A stretch of 64,000 nt of DNA from Granulicella sp. L60 (lineage in GTDB: Bacteria; Acidobacteriota; Terriglobia; Terriglobales; Acidobacteriaceae). Shown one piece after another: positions 7,908 to 17,441 of the stretch. The stretch spans positions 299,437 through 363,436 of the forward strand of contig NZ_LMUR01000010.1 of NCBI RefSeq assembly GCF_009765825.1, written 5' to 3'. Numbering within the stretch: the first letter of the stretch is position 1; each line of letters starts with the position of its first letter. The position numbers were made by a program, and so were the translations under genes. Under the pieces are notes generated by a model that saw nothing but the letters and a program-made list of their open reading frames with translations, was not told where the DNA came from and did not search any database.

Positions 7908-10859
7908 ATGCTGACGCTATTAGAACCAGATGCAGCAAAAATCACCCCCACTGAGCATGCTCCAACCCACGATCGTGCCCCAGAAGAGTTGGCGCTGGGT
8001 ACCCCACTGTGGCTGCGTGATGACCTTGTTGAAATCCTGGGCGACGCACAGGTGCATTCGCGAGTCATCGATCTCGTCAAGTACGCGACTGATGCGAGTC
8101 CCTACCGGATGTTCCCAAAGGTGGTGGTAACGCCGCGAACCGTCGAAGAGATCGCCAGGATCTTCGCTTACGCGCAGGAGAAGAAGCTTCCCGTAACCAT
8201 TCGCTCTGCCGGTTCGAGCCTCAGTGGCCAGTCGCAAGGCGACGGCATTCTGATCGATGGTCGAAAGCATTGGGCCGGGATGACGGTCGAGGACGGCGGC
8301 AAGCGTCTTAGAGTGCGGCCAGGAACGGTCATGTTCCGAGCAAACCTCGCATTACATCCCTACGGCTACCGACTAGGACCCGACCCGGCAAGTTCTGGCG
8401 TGGCGACCGTGGGAGGTGTAATTGCAAACAACGCCAGCGGAATGTGTTGCGGAACCGTCGAGAATTCTTACAAGACACTCGAATCGGTGTCGTTTCTGCT
8501 TCCCTCGGGCACACATATTAATACTGCGGATCCAGACGCTGAAAATCAGTTCAGTGTTGCGGAACCCGATCTGGCCGCTGGGCTGATGGAGATCAGGGAA
8601 GAGATCCACAAAGACACGAAGCTCGTTGAACGGCTCAAGAAGAAGTACAGCATCAAGAACACGACGGGCTACCATATGGGGGCCTTCCTTGATGAATCGA
8701 CGCCGCTCGGAATCTTCCGCAAGCTGCTCGTGGGCTCGGAAGGCACATTGGCCTTCATCTCAGAAGGTGTCTTCGAGACGGTGCCTGACGATAAGTACCG
8801 ACTGACAGCTTTCCTCGTCTTCCCCGACATGCACTCCGCATGTGCTGCCGTAGCTCCCTTTATTGCTCATGGTGCAGCTGCCGCAGAACTCTCCGATCGT
8901 GGATGTTTACACGCTGTAGAGGGTAAGCCTGGCGTACCTGACCGCTGGAAGACTTTGCCAAGTGAAGCAACCGCGCTGCTGGTGGAGTTTCGCGAACCAA
9001 CTCCCGAGAAGCTCAGAGAGGCAGGCGCTGCGGCTCAATCGGTACTCGAAGGACTTCAGTTGCTTGAAAAGGCGGAGTTCACTCAAGACCCACATCTTGC
9101 GGCGCAATACTGGACCATCCGCAGCGGACTACTACCATCTATTGGTGGGGCTCGCCCCAGCGGTACATCGTTGATCCTCGAAGACGTTTGCTTTCCTCCG
9201 GACAAGCTTGCGGACGGTGCGCTCGATTTGCAAAAGCTTTTCCCTAAGCATGGTTATGATGGAGTGGTCTTTGGCCACGCTTCTGCAGGCAATCTCCACT
9301 TTCTGATTACACCCTCATTGAATACGGAAGCGGATGTCGAGCGGTTCGACGGATTTCTGCAGGATGTAGTGAAGCTCGTCGTTGACAAGTACGACGGCTC
9401 ACTGAAGGCCGAGCACGGAACAGGCCGTAACATCGCTCCCTTCGTTGAGCACGAGTGGGGTCTGAAGCTCACCGACATGATGTGGCGGCTGAAGCGTCTT
9501 GCCGATCCAAATCTCATGCTGGCTCCGGACGTAATGCTGACCAGGGATACGAAAGCGCATCTTCGTCATCTGCACACGGTGCCCACGGTCGAGCAGGAGG
9601 TCGATCGCTGTATTGAATGTGGCTACTGCGAATCCGTGTGTCCGAGCCGTCACATCACCACAACGCCGCGGCAGCGCATTGTTATAAGACGCGAGATGCT
9701 GCGCCAACCGACTGGTTCTATCGTCACCGAGGCACTCCTAAAGCAGTACGAGTACGACGCGATCGAGACCTGCGCCGGCGATGGCAGTTGCGCGCTGGCC
9801 TGCCCGGTAGGCATCAACACTGGCATGTTGATGAAGCGATTCCGTCATGAGGAACACAACACCACTCAGGAGCACGTCGCCGAGAAGATTGCGGAGAACT
9901 GGGGCGCTGCCGAGATAGGAGCACGAGCGGCTCTCACGCTGAATCATATTGCTACCAGTATGTATGGTGGATCTCTCGTAGCCGAGAGCGCTCTGAAGGT
10001 AGTCCGCTCGGTTGTGAGCAAGGACCTTGTGCCGGGATGGCTTCCGGTGATCCCGCCGGCTGCCACTCCCAAGGTTCCAGATACATCGCGTGAGGCCGCA
10101 GCCGCAGTCTATTTCCACGCATGTGTCAACCGGATGTTTGGGAACTCAGAGGAATCGAAGGGGCCAGGCATCGCCGATGCGATGGTCGCGGTGTCGGCTC
10201 GAGCAGGAATGCCGCTCTGGATCCCTGACGACCTATCTGGAACCTGTTGCGCAACAGTCTGGCACTCCAAGGGCTACGCCGATGGCAATAAATACATGGC
10301 CAACAAGATCGTCGAGAAGATGTGGGAGTGGAGCAATGGCGGAAAGATTCCGGTCGTCTGCGATGCCAGTTCCTGCACATTCGGAATCACGACCGAGATT
10401 CTCGGTTATCTGACGCTGCAGAATTCGGAACGACACAAGCAGTTGAAACTGATTGACTCCGTGGGATGGGCGTATGACTACCTCTTGCCGAAGCTCAAGG
10501 TAGAACGTCAGATCGAGTCTGCTGTGATCCATCCAGTCTGTGCCATTCATCATCTTGGATTGGTCGAGAAGATGCAGTTGCTCGGCGAGGCTCTGGCAAA
10601 GAAGGCCGTAACGCCGATCTACGCTACCTGCTGCGCCTTCGCTGGTGACCGGGGCTTTCTACATCCAGAGTTGACTCAGTCCGCTACTTCGGAAGAGGTG
10701 AACGAGATCGGAGATCAGGAGTTTGAAAAGTACCTGTGCAGCAACCGGACGTGCGAGTTGGGCATGAATCTCGCAACTGGGAAGGACTATCAATCGGTGA
10801 TCTTCCTGCTTGAGGAACTGACACGACCCCAAGCGCAAGACGCCCCATCCGTCGCGTAA
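7908..10859 (+). CDS. FAD- and Fe-S-containing D-2-hydroxyacid (D-lactate-type) dehydrogenase
   Basis: 983 residues, a GlcD-GlpC type fusion. The N-terminal half is a FAD_binding_4/FAD-oxidase C domain (PVTIRSAGSSLSGQSQGDG and GVATVGGVIANNASGMCCGT), with a conserved substrate-side segment GHASAGNLHF and KAEHGTGRNIAPF. The C-terminal half carries two ferredoxin-like clusters (CIECGYCESVCP and CAGDGSCALACP) and CCG-domain cysteine motifs (FHACVNRMFG, GTCCATVWHSKGY, YATCCAFAGDRGF). This matches membrane-associated, quinone-linked D-lactate or D-2-hydroxyglutarate dehydrogenases of YdiJ/Dld-II size. The neighbouring quinol oxidase and pyruvate-to-acetoin genes favour D-lactate. First gene of a five-gene operon; GGAG lies 8 bp before the ATG. 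Confidence 0.88.
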   Translation: MLTLLEPDAAKITPTEHAPTHDRAPEELALGTPLWLRDDLVEILGDAQVHSRVIDLVKYATDASPYRMFPKVVVTPRTVEEIARIFAYAQEKKLPVTIRSAGSSLSGQSQGDGILIDGRKHWAGMTVEDGGKRLRVRPGTVMFRANLALHPYGYRLGPDPASSGVATVGGVIANNASGMCCGTVENSYKTLESVSFLLPSGTHINTADPDAENQFSVAEPDLAAGLMEIREEIHKDTKLVERLKKKYSIKNTTGYHMGAFLDESTPLGIFRKLLVGSEGTLAFISEGVFETVPDDKYRLTAFLVFPDMHSACAAVAPFIAHGAAAAELSDRGCLHAVEGKPGVPDRWKTLPSEATALLVEFREPTPEKLREAGAAAQSVLEGLQLLEKAEFTQDPHLAAQYWTIRSGLLPSIGGARPSGTSLILEDVCFPPDKLADGALDLQKLFPKHGYDGVVFGHASAGNLHFLITPSLNTEADVERFDGFLQDVVKLVVDKYDGSLKAEHGTGRNIAPFVEHEWGLKLTDMMWRLKRLADPNLMLAPDVMLTRDTKAHLRHLHTVPTVEQEVDRCIECGYCESVCPSRHITTTPRQRIVIRREMLRQPTGSIVTEALLKQYEYDAIETCAGDGSCALACPVGINTGMLMKRFRHEEHNTTQEHVAEKIAENWGAAEIGARAALTLNHIATSMYGGSLVAESALKVVRSVVSKDLVPGWLPVIPPAATPKVPDTSREAAAAVYFHACVNRMFGNSEESKGPGIADAMVAVSARAGMPLWIPDDLSGTCCATVWHSKGYADGNKYMANKIVEKMWEWSNGGKIPVVCDASSCTFGITTEILGYLTLQNSERHKQLKLIDSVGWAYDYLLPKLKVERQIESAVIHPVCAIHHLGLVEKMQLLGEALAKKAVTPIYATCCAFAGDRGFLHPELTQSATSEEVNEIGDQEFEKYLCSNRTCELGMNLATGKDYQSVIFLLEELTRPQAQDAPSVA

Positions 10860-10875
10860 GGGAGAGACGTTGCAA

Positions 10876-12204
10876 ATGGATAACTTTCTTGCAGCTCGCT
10901 CTCAGATGGGGATGTCCCTTGCCTTCCACATCGTCTTCGCGGTGATTGGTGTCTCGCTGCCATTGATGATGACCATCGCCGAATGGCGGTGGAGATCGAC
11001 AGGCGATCCGGCCTATCTCCTGCTTGCAAAACGCTGGGCGAAGGGGACAACCATCCTCTTCGCCGTCGGCGCGATCTCAGGGACTGTTTTGTCATTCGAG
11101 CTTGGTTTGCTTTGGCCGAGGTTCATGCAGTATGCCGGAGCTGTGATCGGAATGCCATTTTCTCTGGAAGGATTCGCGTTCTTCACGGAAGCCATCTTCC
11201 TCGGCATTTATTTATATGGGTGGAACCGTGTGCCCGGTTGGTTCCATCTCTTCTCAGGCATCATCGTGTCTTTGAGTGGATTGCTGTCCGCCATCTTCGT
11301 TACGCTAGTCAACGGGTGGATGAACACACCGACTGGCTTCGACATCGTCGATGGCAAGTTCCAGAACATCCACCCCTTCGCCGCAATGCTAAACCCGGCG
11401 GGCATTCCGGAGGCGGTACACATGGTACTTGCCGCCTACACTGCCGCGGGATTTGCGACGGCTGGAATCCATAGCTGGCTTCTGTTGCGTCGAGGCAGAA
11501 ATCGCTTCGATGAAGTCGCCATCGGAATTGCACTGTGTGTCGGTGGAGCAGCTGTTTTGATTCAGGGTGTAAGTGGGGATGCTCTCGCCCGTATGGTTGC
11601 AGTGAAGCAGCCAATGAAGCTGGCGAGCCTCGAGGGACAGTTCAAAACAGAAGTGGGGGCTCCGCTAAGCATCGGCGGTCTTCCTTTTCCAGACGAGCGG
11701 GTAACGAAGTACGCCATCAAAATACCGCATGGTCTGAGCCTTCTCGCCTTCCACACTCCGAACGCTCTGATCAAGGGACTCGATCAGGAACCTTCGAAGG
11801 ACTGGCCGAATGTGCGAATGGTGCATATCTGTTTTCAGATCATGGTGGGCTGCGGAAGCCTGTTATCGTTCTTCGCCCTCATCGCAGCTGGGCTCTCCTG
11901 GAAACGTGGCCCTTTGAGTAAACAGAAGTTGTTTCTCAAGGCAGCTGTCCTGGTTAGTCCGCTTGGGTTCGTCGCCCTGGAGGCCGGATGGATGGTGACT
12001 GAGTTGGGCCGTCAGCCCTGGATTGTCTACCATCTGATGCGCACAAGAGATGCAGTGACTACCATGCCGAACATCACAATTACGTTTCTGATGATGACCT
12101 TCGTCTATCTTGTTCTTGGAATCATCGTCGTCTGGTTGCTGAGCAAGCATGTGATCGCACCAGCCGAGAGAAAGCAACTTGACGGCCCCGGGGTGCTGGT
12201 ATGA
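10876..12204 (+). CDS. cydA: Cytochrome bd-type ubiquinol oxidase subunit I
   Basis: 442 residues with about nine membrane helices. Family features seen are the N-terminal ARSQMGMSLAFHIVFAVIGV with its haem-ligand His, the region GLLWPRFMQYAGAVIGMPFSLEGFAFFTEA, and a short Q loop typical of the cyanide-insensitive (CioA) subgroup. It forms the haem-bearing subunit of the quinol:O2 oxidase in the inner membrane. ATG 10876 is preferred over the TTG at 10870 because GGGAGAG lies about 10 bp before it. It starts 16 bp after the dehydrogenase and overlaps cydB by 4 bp. It likely drains quinol electrons produced by the upstream dehydrogenase. Confidence 0.93.
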   Translation: MDNFLAARSQMGMSLAFHIVFAVIGVSLPLMMTIAEWRWRSTGDPAYLLLAKRWAKGTTILFAVGAISGTVLSFELGLLWPRFMQYAGAVIGMPFSLEGFAFFTEAIFLGIYLYGWNRVPGWFHLFSGIIVSLSGLLSAIFVTLVNGWMNTPTGFDIVDGKFQNIHPFAAMLNPAGIPEAVHMVLAAYTAAGFATAGIHSWLLLRRGRNRFDEVAIGIALCVGGAAVLIQGVSGDALARMVAVKQPMKLASLEGQFKTEVGAPLSIGGLPFPDERVTKYAIKIPHGLSLLAFHTPNALIKGLDQEPSKDWPNVRMVHICFQIMVGCGSLLSFFALIAAGLSWKRGPLSKQKLFLKAAVLVSPLGFVALEAGWMVTELGRQPWIVYHLMRTRDAVTTMPNITITFLMMTFVYLVLGIIVVWLLSKHVIAPAERKQLDGPGVLV

Positions 12205-13226
12205 ATCCAGCAATGATTCTGGCAGGCATCATGCTTGGCGCACTCGTGATCTACTCTCTGCTCGCCGGGGCCGACTATGGCGCGGGCTTCTGGGACCTTA
12301 TGTGTTCCGGACCCCGCCAGGAGAAACAGCGGGAGCTGATCGCGCAAGCGATTGAACCGGTATGGGAGACAAACCATGTGTGGCTCATTCTGGTGGTTGT
12401 TCTCATGTTTGCAGGCTTCGCGCCCGCGTTCGGTGCAATCAGCATAGCCCTTGGTGTCCCAGTCTTTCTCATCCTTCTGGGCGTCGTACTGCGAGGCTCA
12501 TCCTATGTCTTCCGTACCTATTTCGCAGGAAGCATCAGGACGCAGCTCTACTGGGGTAAGGTTTTTTCGGTATCGAGCAGCATGACGCCGCTCTTTCTCG
12601 GAATCGTGATCGGGGCTATCTCAAGCGATACGGTCGTCGTGAGAGATGGCATCAGCGAAAATGGCTTTCTCGGAACGTGGTTTCATCCATTCTCGGTAAT
12701 TGTCGGCGTTCTCTCGCTCTCGCTGTTCGCCTATCTGTCGGCGTGTTATCTAACCGTAGAAACCGATGACCCTGCACTTCAGGATGATTTCAGAAGCCGG
12801 GCTCTCTTCTCCGGTTTTATCTCTCTTATGGCAGCGTTTGCGACATACGTTGTCGCAGGTGACAACGCGCGGGAGATACGGGATGGTCTTTCGGGCGCTC
12901 CCTATGTGTTGTTGGTCGAATCCTGCGCTGCGATCGCAGCATTCGTCGCATTTCAGGCACTTTGGTCGAGACACTATCTTCGTGCCAGAATCGCAGCCGC
13001 GGCCCAGGTCGGTCTGATCATCATCGGATGGGGCGCAGCGCAGTATCCGTACCTCGTTAGGCCAGGCTTGACTATCTTCAATAGTTCAGCACCTTCCAAC
13101 GTCCTTGTAGAGATTGAGATCGCGTGTGCCTTTGGAGGAGCTATTCTGTTTCCCTCGCTGTTCCTTCTTTATCGAATATTCAAGGCACATCGCAAAGCTG
13201 TCCTTGCCGACACCACACCTGTTTAG
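12201..13226 (+). CDS. cydB: Cytochrome bd-type ubiquinol oxidase subunit II
   Basis: 341 residues with eight or nine membrane helices. Characteristic segments are YSLLAGADYGAGFWDLMC, IEPVWETNHVWLILVVVLMF and the FAPAFGAISIALGVPVFLIL stretch. It pairs with subunit I to make the bd-type oxidase. The start codon overlaps the cydA stop (ATGA), indicating translational coupling. No cydX-like small subunit is visible; the next gene begins 22 bp downstream. Confidence 0.93.
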   Translation: MNPAMILAGIMLGALVIYSLLAGADYGAGFWDLMCSGPRQEKQRELIAQAIEPVWETNHVWLILVVVLMFAGFAPAFGAISIALGVPVFLILLGVVLRGSSYVFRTYFAGSIRTQLYWGKVFSVSSSMTPLFLGIVIGAISSDTVVVRDGISENGFLGTWFHPFSVIVGVLSLSLFAYLSACYLTVETDDPALQDDFRSRALFSGFISLMAAFATYVVAGDNAREIRDGLSGAPYVLLVESCAAIAAFVAFQALWSRHYLRARIAAAAQVGLIIIGWGAAQYPYLVRPGLTIFNSSAPSNVLVEIEIACAFGGAILFPSLFLLYRIFKAHRKAVLADTTPV

Positions 13227-13248
13227 GCTTATCCCCGGAGAACTGCCC

Positions 13249-14094
13249 ATGCCCATGCTCGATTGTGAAATACCACAGCAGCTCGAAATCGCTCTGAAAG
13301 AACGCTCCAGGACGACCGGCGAATCGATCGCTCGGATTGTTACATCAGCCCTTTCCCGGGCTCTGGAGATACCGGTGCATACGCTGTTTCAGGTCTCCAC
13401 ATCAGGAGCTCTTGTTCAAGGCATCTACGAAAGGGCCGTTTCCAGCTCCTTTCTGCTCAACTACGGCGATTTTGGGCTCGGCACCTTCGACAATCTCGAC
13501 GGAGAGATGGTCGTGTTGGATGGAAGCATCTATCAGGTGCGCAGCGATGGCACGGTTAGCAAGATTGTCGATGACACAGGAACACCCTTCGCCGTGGTTG
13601 TACATTTTCTTGCCGACCAGGACCAAACCATCGAGAACGCTCCGACCTTCGAGGAACTCACAAAGCTCTGTGATCAGTATCGGGACTCCGAAAATCTCTT
13701 CTATGCCTTCCGCATTGATGGCCACTTCGAGCAGGTTCGCACTCGCGCCATGAAAGCCACGCTGGACGGACTTCCTCTGGCGAAGGCTGCCGCTATCCAA
13801 CCGGAATTTGACTTCAGGGACATCGACGGAACCCTCGTCGGACTGTGGTCCCCGCAGTTCTCGAGCGCGCTCAACGTTGCAGGCTACCACTTCCATTTCC
13901 TCTCTGAGGACCGAACCAAGGGAGGACATCTGCTTCAGTGCAATGGAAGAGACCTGCGGATACGAGTAGAGAGGCTCAACGACTTCCACCTCTCTCTTCC
14001 AGAGTCAGAAGAGTTTCTGCGAGCCGACCTGACAAAAGATACTGCGAAAGAACTTGCCTACGCGGAACAAGCTCACAAAAAGGAAAATCTCTAA
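13249..14094 (+). CDS. budA: Alpha-acetolactate decarboxylase with N-terminal RHH-like segment
   Basis: 281 residues. From residue about 45 the protein is a typical acetolactate decarboxylase (HTLFQVSTSGALVQGIYE, GDFGLGTFDNLDGEMVVLDG), with the zinc site in AGYHFHFLSEDRTKGGHLL. It converts acetolactate to acetoin in the cytoplasm. Before it, residues about 5-40 (CEIPQQLEIALKERSRTTGE, then SIARIVTSALSRALE) look like a ribbon-helix-helix DNA-binding unit, which the classical enzyme lacks. ATG 13249 is chosen because CGGAGA lies 8-9 bp upstream. Its TAA overlaps the synthase ATG by one base. Confidence 0.9.
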   Translation: MPMLDCEIPQQLEIALKERSRTTGESIARIVTSALSRALEIPVHTLFQVSTSGALVQGIYERAVSSSFLLNYGDFGLGTFDNLDGEMVVLDGSIYQVRSDGTVSKIVDDTGTPFAVVVHFLADQDQTIENAPTFEELTKLCDQYRDSENLFYAFRIDGHFEQVRTRAMKATLDGLPLAKAAAIQPEFDFRDIDGTLVGLWSPQFSSALNVAGYHFHFLSEDRTKGGHLLQCNGRDLRIRVERLNDFHLSLPESEEFLRADLTKDTAKELAYAEQAHKKENL

Positions 14095-15773
14095 TGTCCA
14101 GTGAACAGAAGCCAAACGATCAGCTTACGGGCGCGGATATTGTCGTCAAGACGCTCGAACAGCAGGACGTGAAATGGGTCTTCGGGGTGCCGGGGGCCAA
14201 GATCGACAAGGTCTTTAACACCCTGGTTGACTCTTCCATTCAAACCGTCGTCTGCCGTCACGAACAGAACGCCGCCTTCATCGCGGGAGGTATCGGAAGA
14301 ATGACCGGCAAAGCCGGTGTGGCAATCGCGACCTCTGGTCCTGGTGTCTCCAATCTAGTCACCGGATTGGCCACGGCAAATACCGAAGGTGACCCGGTGA
14401 TTGCGCTTGGTGGCGCCGTACCGCTCGCCGACAGATTGAAGAAAATTCATCAGTCGATGGACTCGGTGAATCTCATGCGGGCCGTGACGAAGTACAGCGC
14501 AGAGGTTGACTCATCGGAATCGGTCTCAGAGGTAATGGCAGCCGCATTTCGAAGCGCTGAGTCCGACCGGCCGGGAGCGGCCTTTGTGAGTCTGCCCATG
14601 GACATCATGGTCGCACCCGCGAAGTGCGAAGTTCTGACCTTGCCGACACACTCCACCCCCGGCCCCGCAGACTCCGAAGCAGTCAAAGAAGCTGCACGTC
14701 TGATCAATCAAGCGAAAAGGCCGGTGGTATTGCTTGGTCTGCTGGCGAGTAAGCCGGAGAACGCAGCCGCAGTTCATGCACTGATAGAGATTGGAAAACT
14801 GGCGGTGGTAGGGACATTTCAAGCCGCCGGTGCGGTCTCGGCGAATCTTTTCGGCAACTTCGGTGGGAGAGTTGGCCAAATCAACAATCAACCAGCGGAT
14901 GAGATTCTTGCCTCGGGAGATTTAGTAGTCACGATAGGATACGATCCTGTCGAGTACTGGCCTTCCATCTGGAACAAAGGCAACAAGCGCCCCATTGTGC
15001 ATCTGGACTCTCTTCCGGCAGACATAGACAACTCTTACAGCCCGACAGTCGAGTTGATTGGAGACATCGCTGGGACGATCCGTCTGTTGACGCCCTTGGT
15101 TTCCCACTCCACTCTCGATCCGGCCATCAGGCGATTGCTGGACAAGATAACTGAAGGCCGGGAGGAGTTGGTGCGTTCATCTGCCGCAATGAATGGCGCT
15201 CCAGTCCATCCGCTCAGGCTCGTCTCTGAACTACAGAACATCCTCACGCCTGACACGACGCTCTGCCTGGACATGGGTTCTTTCCACCTCTGGATGGCAC
15301 GACACCTCTATAGCTTCCGAGCGAGACAGATACTGATCAGCAACGGACAGCAGACCTTGGGAGTCGCACTCCCGTGGGCAATTGCAGCTACACTCGTCCG
15401 ACCAGCAGAAAAGGTCCTGTCGATCTCCGGCGATGGTGGTTTTCTCTTTTCGGGAATGGAACTTGAGACTGCTGTGCGGCTGCAATCCCATCTCATCCAC
15501 ATGATCTGGATCGATGGTACTTACAACATGGTTGCTGTCCAGGAAGAGCAGAAGTATGGCCGCTCTTCTGGCACCACGTTTGGCCCGCTTGATCCTGTGA
15601 AGTACGCCGAGGCGTTCGGTGCACGAGGGTTCATGATCCATTCTCCTGATCAAATTAGCTCAGTGCTCAAACAAGCCTTCGACGCCTCTGGCCCCGTTCT
15701 GATCGGCGTGCACGTCGACTATCGCGACAATCACAGGCTCTTTGAGCAGGTGAATGAGCGGGCGATGCACTAA
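14094..15773 (+). CDS. alsS: Catabolic acetolactate synthase
   Basis: 559 residues with the three thiamine-diphosphate enzyme domains: N-terminal Pyr domain (WVFGVPGAKIDKVF, catalytic Glu in VVCRHEQNAAFIAGG), central domain, and C-terminal PP domain (LSISGDGGFLFSGMELETAV with the GDGG Mg-binding motif). The absence of a regulatory small subunit and the pairing with acetolactate decarboxylase mark it as the AlsS type, condensing two pyruvates to acetolactate for acetoin. AAAAGGAA lies about 10 bp before the ATG at 14094, which overlaps the preceding TAA. Last gene of the operon. Confidence 0.92.
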   Translation: MSSEQKPNDQLTGADIVVKTLEQQDVKWVFGVPGAKIDKVFNTLVDSSIQTVVCRHEQNAAFIAGGIGRMTGKAGVAIATSGPGVSNLVTGLATANTEGDPVIALGGAVPLADRLKKIHQSMDSVNLMRAVTKYSAEVDSSESVSEVMAAAFRSAESDRPGAAFVSLPMDIMVAPAKCEVLTLPTHSTPGPADSEAVKEAARLINQAKRPVVLLGLLASKPENAAAVHALIEIGKLAVVGTFQAAGAVSANLFGNFGGRVGQINNQPADEILASGDLVVTIGYDPVEYWPSIWNKGNKRPIVHLDSLPADIDNSYSPTVELIGDIAGTIRLLTPLVSHSTLDPAIRRLLDKITEGREELVRSSAAMNGAPVHPLRLVSELQNILTPDTTLCLDMGSFHLWMARHLYSFRARQILISNGQQTLGVALPWAIAATLVRPAEKVLSISGDGGFLFSGMELETAVRLQSHLIHMIWIDGTYNMVAVQEEQKYGRSSGTTFGPLDPVKYAEAFGARGFMIHSPDQISSVLKQAFDASGPVLIGVHVDYRDNHRLFEQVNERAMH

Positions 15774-15935
15774 TTTTCGGCCGAAGTTCTCACTGACAGG
15801 CAACAGTGCATATTTCAATCAATGCGCCAGCGGGTTTTGAGAACAGCACAGTCTGACAGGCCACAAGAGAACAGCCGGGCGCGTCACACCATCAAAATGC
15901 CATTCGGTGATACTGCCTACACAATCTGCTTGACG

Positions 15936-16364
15936 TCAGGCGGGATGAATCCCGTCAAGCTCGGGCAGCAACACTACGCTCTCCTGTTCACGGGGGTCGG
16001 TCCGCGCGATCACAGCGACGACCGGATCGGTGGCGCTGGGGTTGTAGGGCAGATGCGGAACATCGGCGGGGATGTAAAAGAAGCTTCCGGGCTCTACGAT
16101 GGAATGGTGCTCGAGGCGTTCTCCATGCCAGACGCCGGAGGTGCCGCTGAGTGCATAGATGGCGGTTTCATGTGTGCTGTGCTTGTGCGCCCGAGCACGG
16201 CCTCCGGGCGGAATGGTGACGAGCTGCATGTGGATTGCCTGCGCGCCAACGGTTTCCGCTGATATAGCCACAGCGTACTCGAGGCCCTGTTTGCCGATGT
16301 ACGACTCGCTTGGATGCAGGACACGGCACAGAGGAAGCGCTGTGGTTTGCGGGGAAGCACTCAT
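15936..16364 (-). CDS. Small cupin-domain protein
   Basis: 142 residues forming a single cupin barrel. The metal-site first motif is IPPGGRARAHKHSTHETAIY, and the second is SFFYIPADVPHLPYN. Such proteins are small-molecule isomerases, dioxygenases or sensors; no specific reaction can be assigned. ATG 16364 has AAAGGA about 10 bp upstream. It is convergent with alsS and divergent from the TetR gene. Confidence 0.85.
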   Translation of the reverse strand: MSASPQTTALPLCRVLHPSESYIGKQGLEYAVAISAETVGAQAIHMQLVTIPPGGRARAHKHSTHETAIYALSGTSGVWHGERLEHHSIVEPGSFFYIPADVPHLPYNPSATDPVVAVIARTDPREQESVVLLPELDGIHPA

Positions 16365-16762
16365 TCGTTGGGGTCCTTTATTTTGGGGGAAATCGCAGAT
16401 ATCACTGCAGCCAATTTTATCACTCGGGTTAAGCGCTATTTCAGGAAGAACCCAACTTGCTCTATGTCCTCAATCTCGTTGTTCGAAGCGAATGGTGCCA
16501 CGGGCCTGACGCGAGACCCAGTAATGTGGACTTCGTACTTGGGAGATATTTCGCACATCGCGGTAGCTGTCCCAATTGTTCGTCTGGTGGGTTCAAGAGC
16601 GCTTAGTTCAACGCACACTTCCGGTTGTGAAGAAATCCTCCACGACAGGCAGCGTGGACAGAGTCTCGGCCGGGTCGTCAACCTCCCGCACTGCCAGACG
16701 ATAACCTATCCAGGTTCTAAACTAAGCTTGGGTAGAACCCTGAAACGAGAAGGAGGCTTGCC
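16365..16762. other. Intergenic region, cupin / TetR
   Basis: 398 bp between divergent genes. No coding region is convincing. It contains the inverted repeat GGTTCTA...TAGAACC at 16713-16739, and AAGGAGG at 16750-16756, the ribosome site of the TetR gene. Confidence 0.45.
16713..16739. promoter_or_regulatory. Inverted repeat upstream of tetR-family gene
   Basis: Arms GGTTCTA (16713-16719) and TAGAACC (16733-16739), separated by 13 bases, lie 24 bp before the GTG start. A possible autoregulatory or -35/-10 overlapping site. It differs from the palindrome before the SDR gene. Confidence 0.3.
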
Positions 16763-17356
16763 GTGACCAAGACGAGAATGGGGCGCCCGCGTGAATTCGA
16801 CGAGGAAACCGTATTGGACGCCGCTATGAGGGTGTTCTGGGATAAGGGTTACGAAGGAACATCGATGGCTGACCTGGCGAATGTGATGAAGCTTAGCCCG
16901 TCCAGCATATACGCGGCCTTCGGTGATAAGAAAGCGCTCTTCCAACGTGCAGCAGACAAGTACGCGAAAGATGCGACCGACTTTTATCAAGGATCACTAG
17001 CACAGCCTACCTTCCGCGCCGTGATCCAGGATCTACTCGCCAAAACAGTAGATTATTTAACGACGCCCGGTCACCCCAGGACCTGCTTTACCTTGGGAGC
17101 AATGCCGTTTAGCTCGGATACAGAGCCCATTCGCCTCATGCTGCTAAAGGTAAGAAAGCGAGGGCAGGCGGCTTTGAAAGCTCGTCTGGAGATTGCACGA
17201 AAGAGCGGCGATCTCTCTAGCGATACAGATGCTGCCGATTTGGCTCGCTTCATTTCCGTTGTCATCGGAGGGCTCGTCATCCAGGCCGAGGGCGGGGCGT
17301 CCAAGGCTGAGATGAGACGAACGGCAAGTTTAACCTTGCGTTACCTGGGCTTTTGA
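16763..17356 (+). CDS. TetR/AcrR-family transcriptional regulator
   Basis: 197 residues. The N-terminal HTH is clear (REFDEETVLDAAMRVFWDKG, then GTSMADLANVMKLSPSSIYA and FGDKKALF); the C-terminal half resembles the TetR_C group with LTTPGHPRTCFTLGAM. It starts with GTG behind a perfect AAGGAGG. It probably represses the following SDR gene, whose upstream region carries a 20-bp palindrome 85 bp after this gene's stop. Confidence 0.92.
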   Translation: MTKTRMGRPREFDEETVLDAAMRVFWDKGYEGTSMADLANVMKLSPSSIYAAFGDKKALFQRAADKYAKDATDFYQGSLAQPTFRAVIQDLLAKTVDYLTTPGHPRTCFTLGAMPFSSDTEPIRLMLLKVRKRGQAALKARLEIARKSGDLSSDTDAADLARFISVVIGGLVIQAEGGASKAEMRRTASLTLRYLGF

Positions 17357-17441
17357 GTTTTCACGTACCTCCTGACCGCTAACAGCTTTACGCCTTGTCC
17401 GACTGGACTAAGCTTCCTCGCATTAGGTTAGCGAAGCTATT

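Noticed and set aside
15928..15960. Inverted repeat GCTTGACG/CGTCAAGC at the end of the cupin gene as a terminator
   Set aside because: Eight-base stem with a 17-base loop overlaps the gene end and no T-run follows on either strand.
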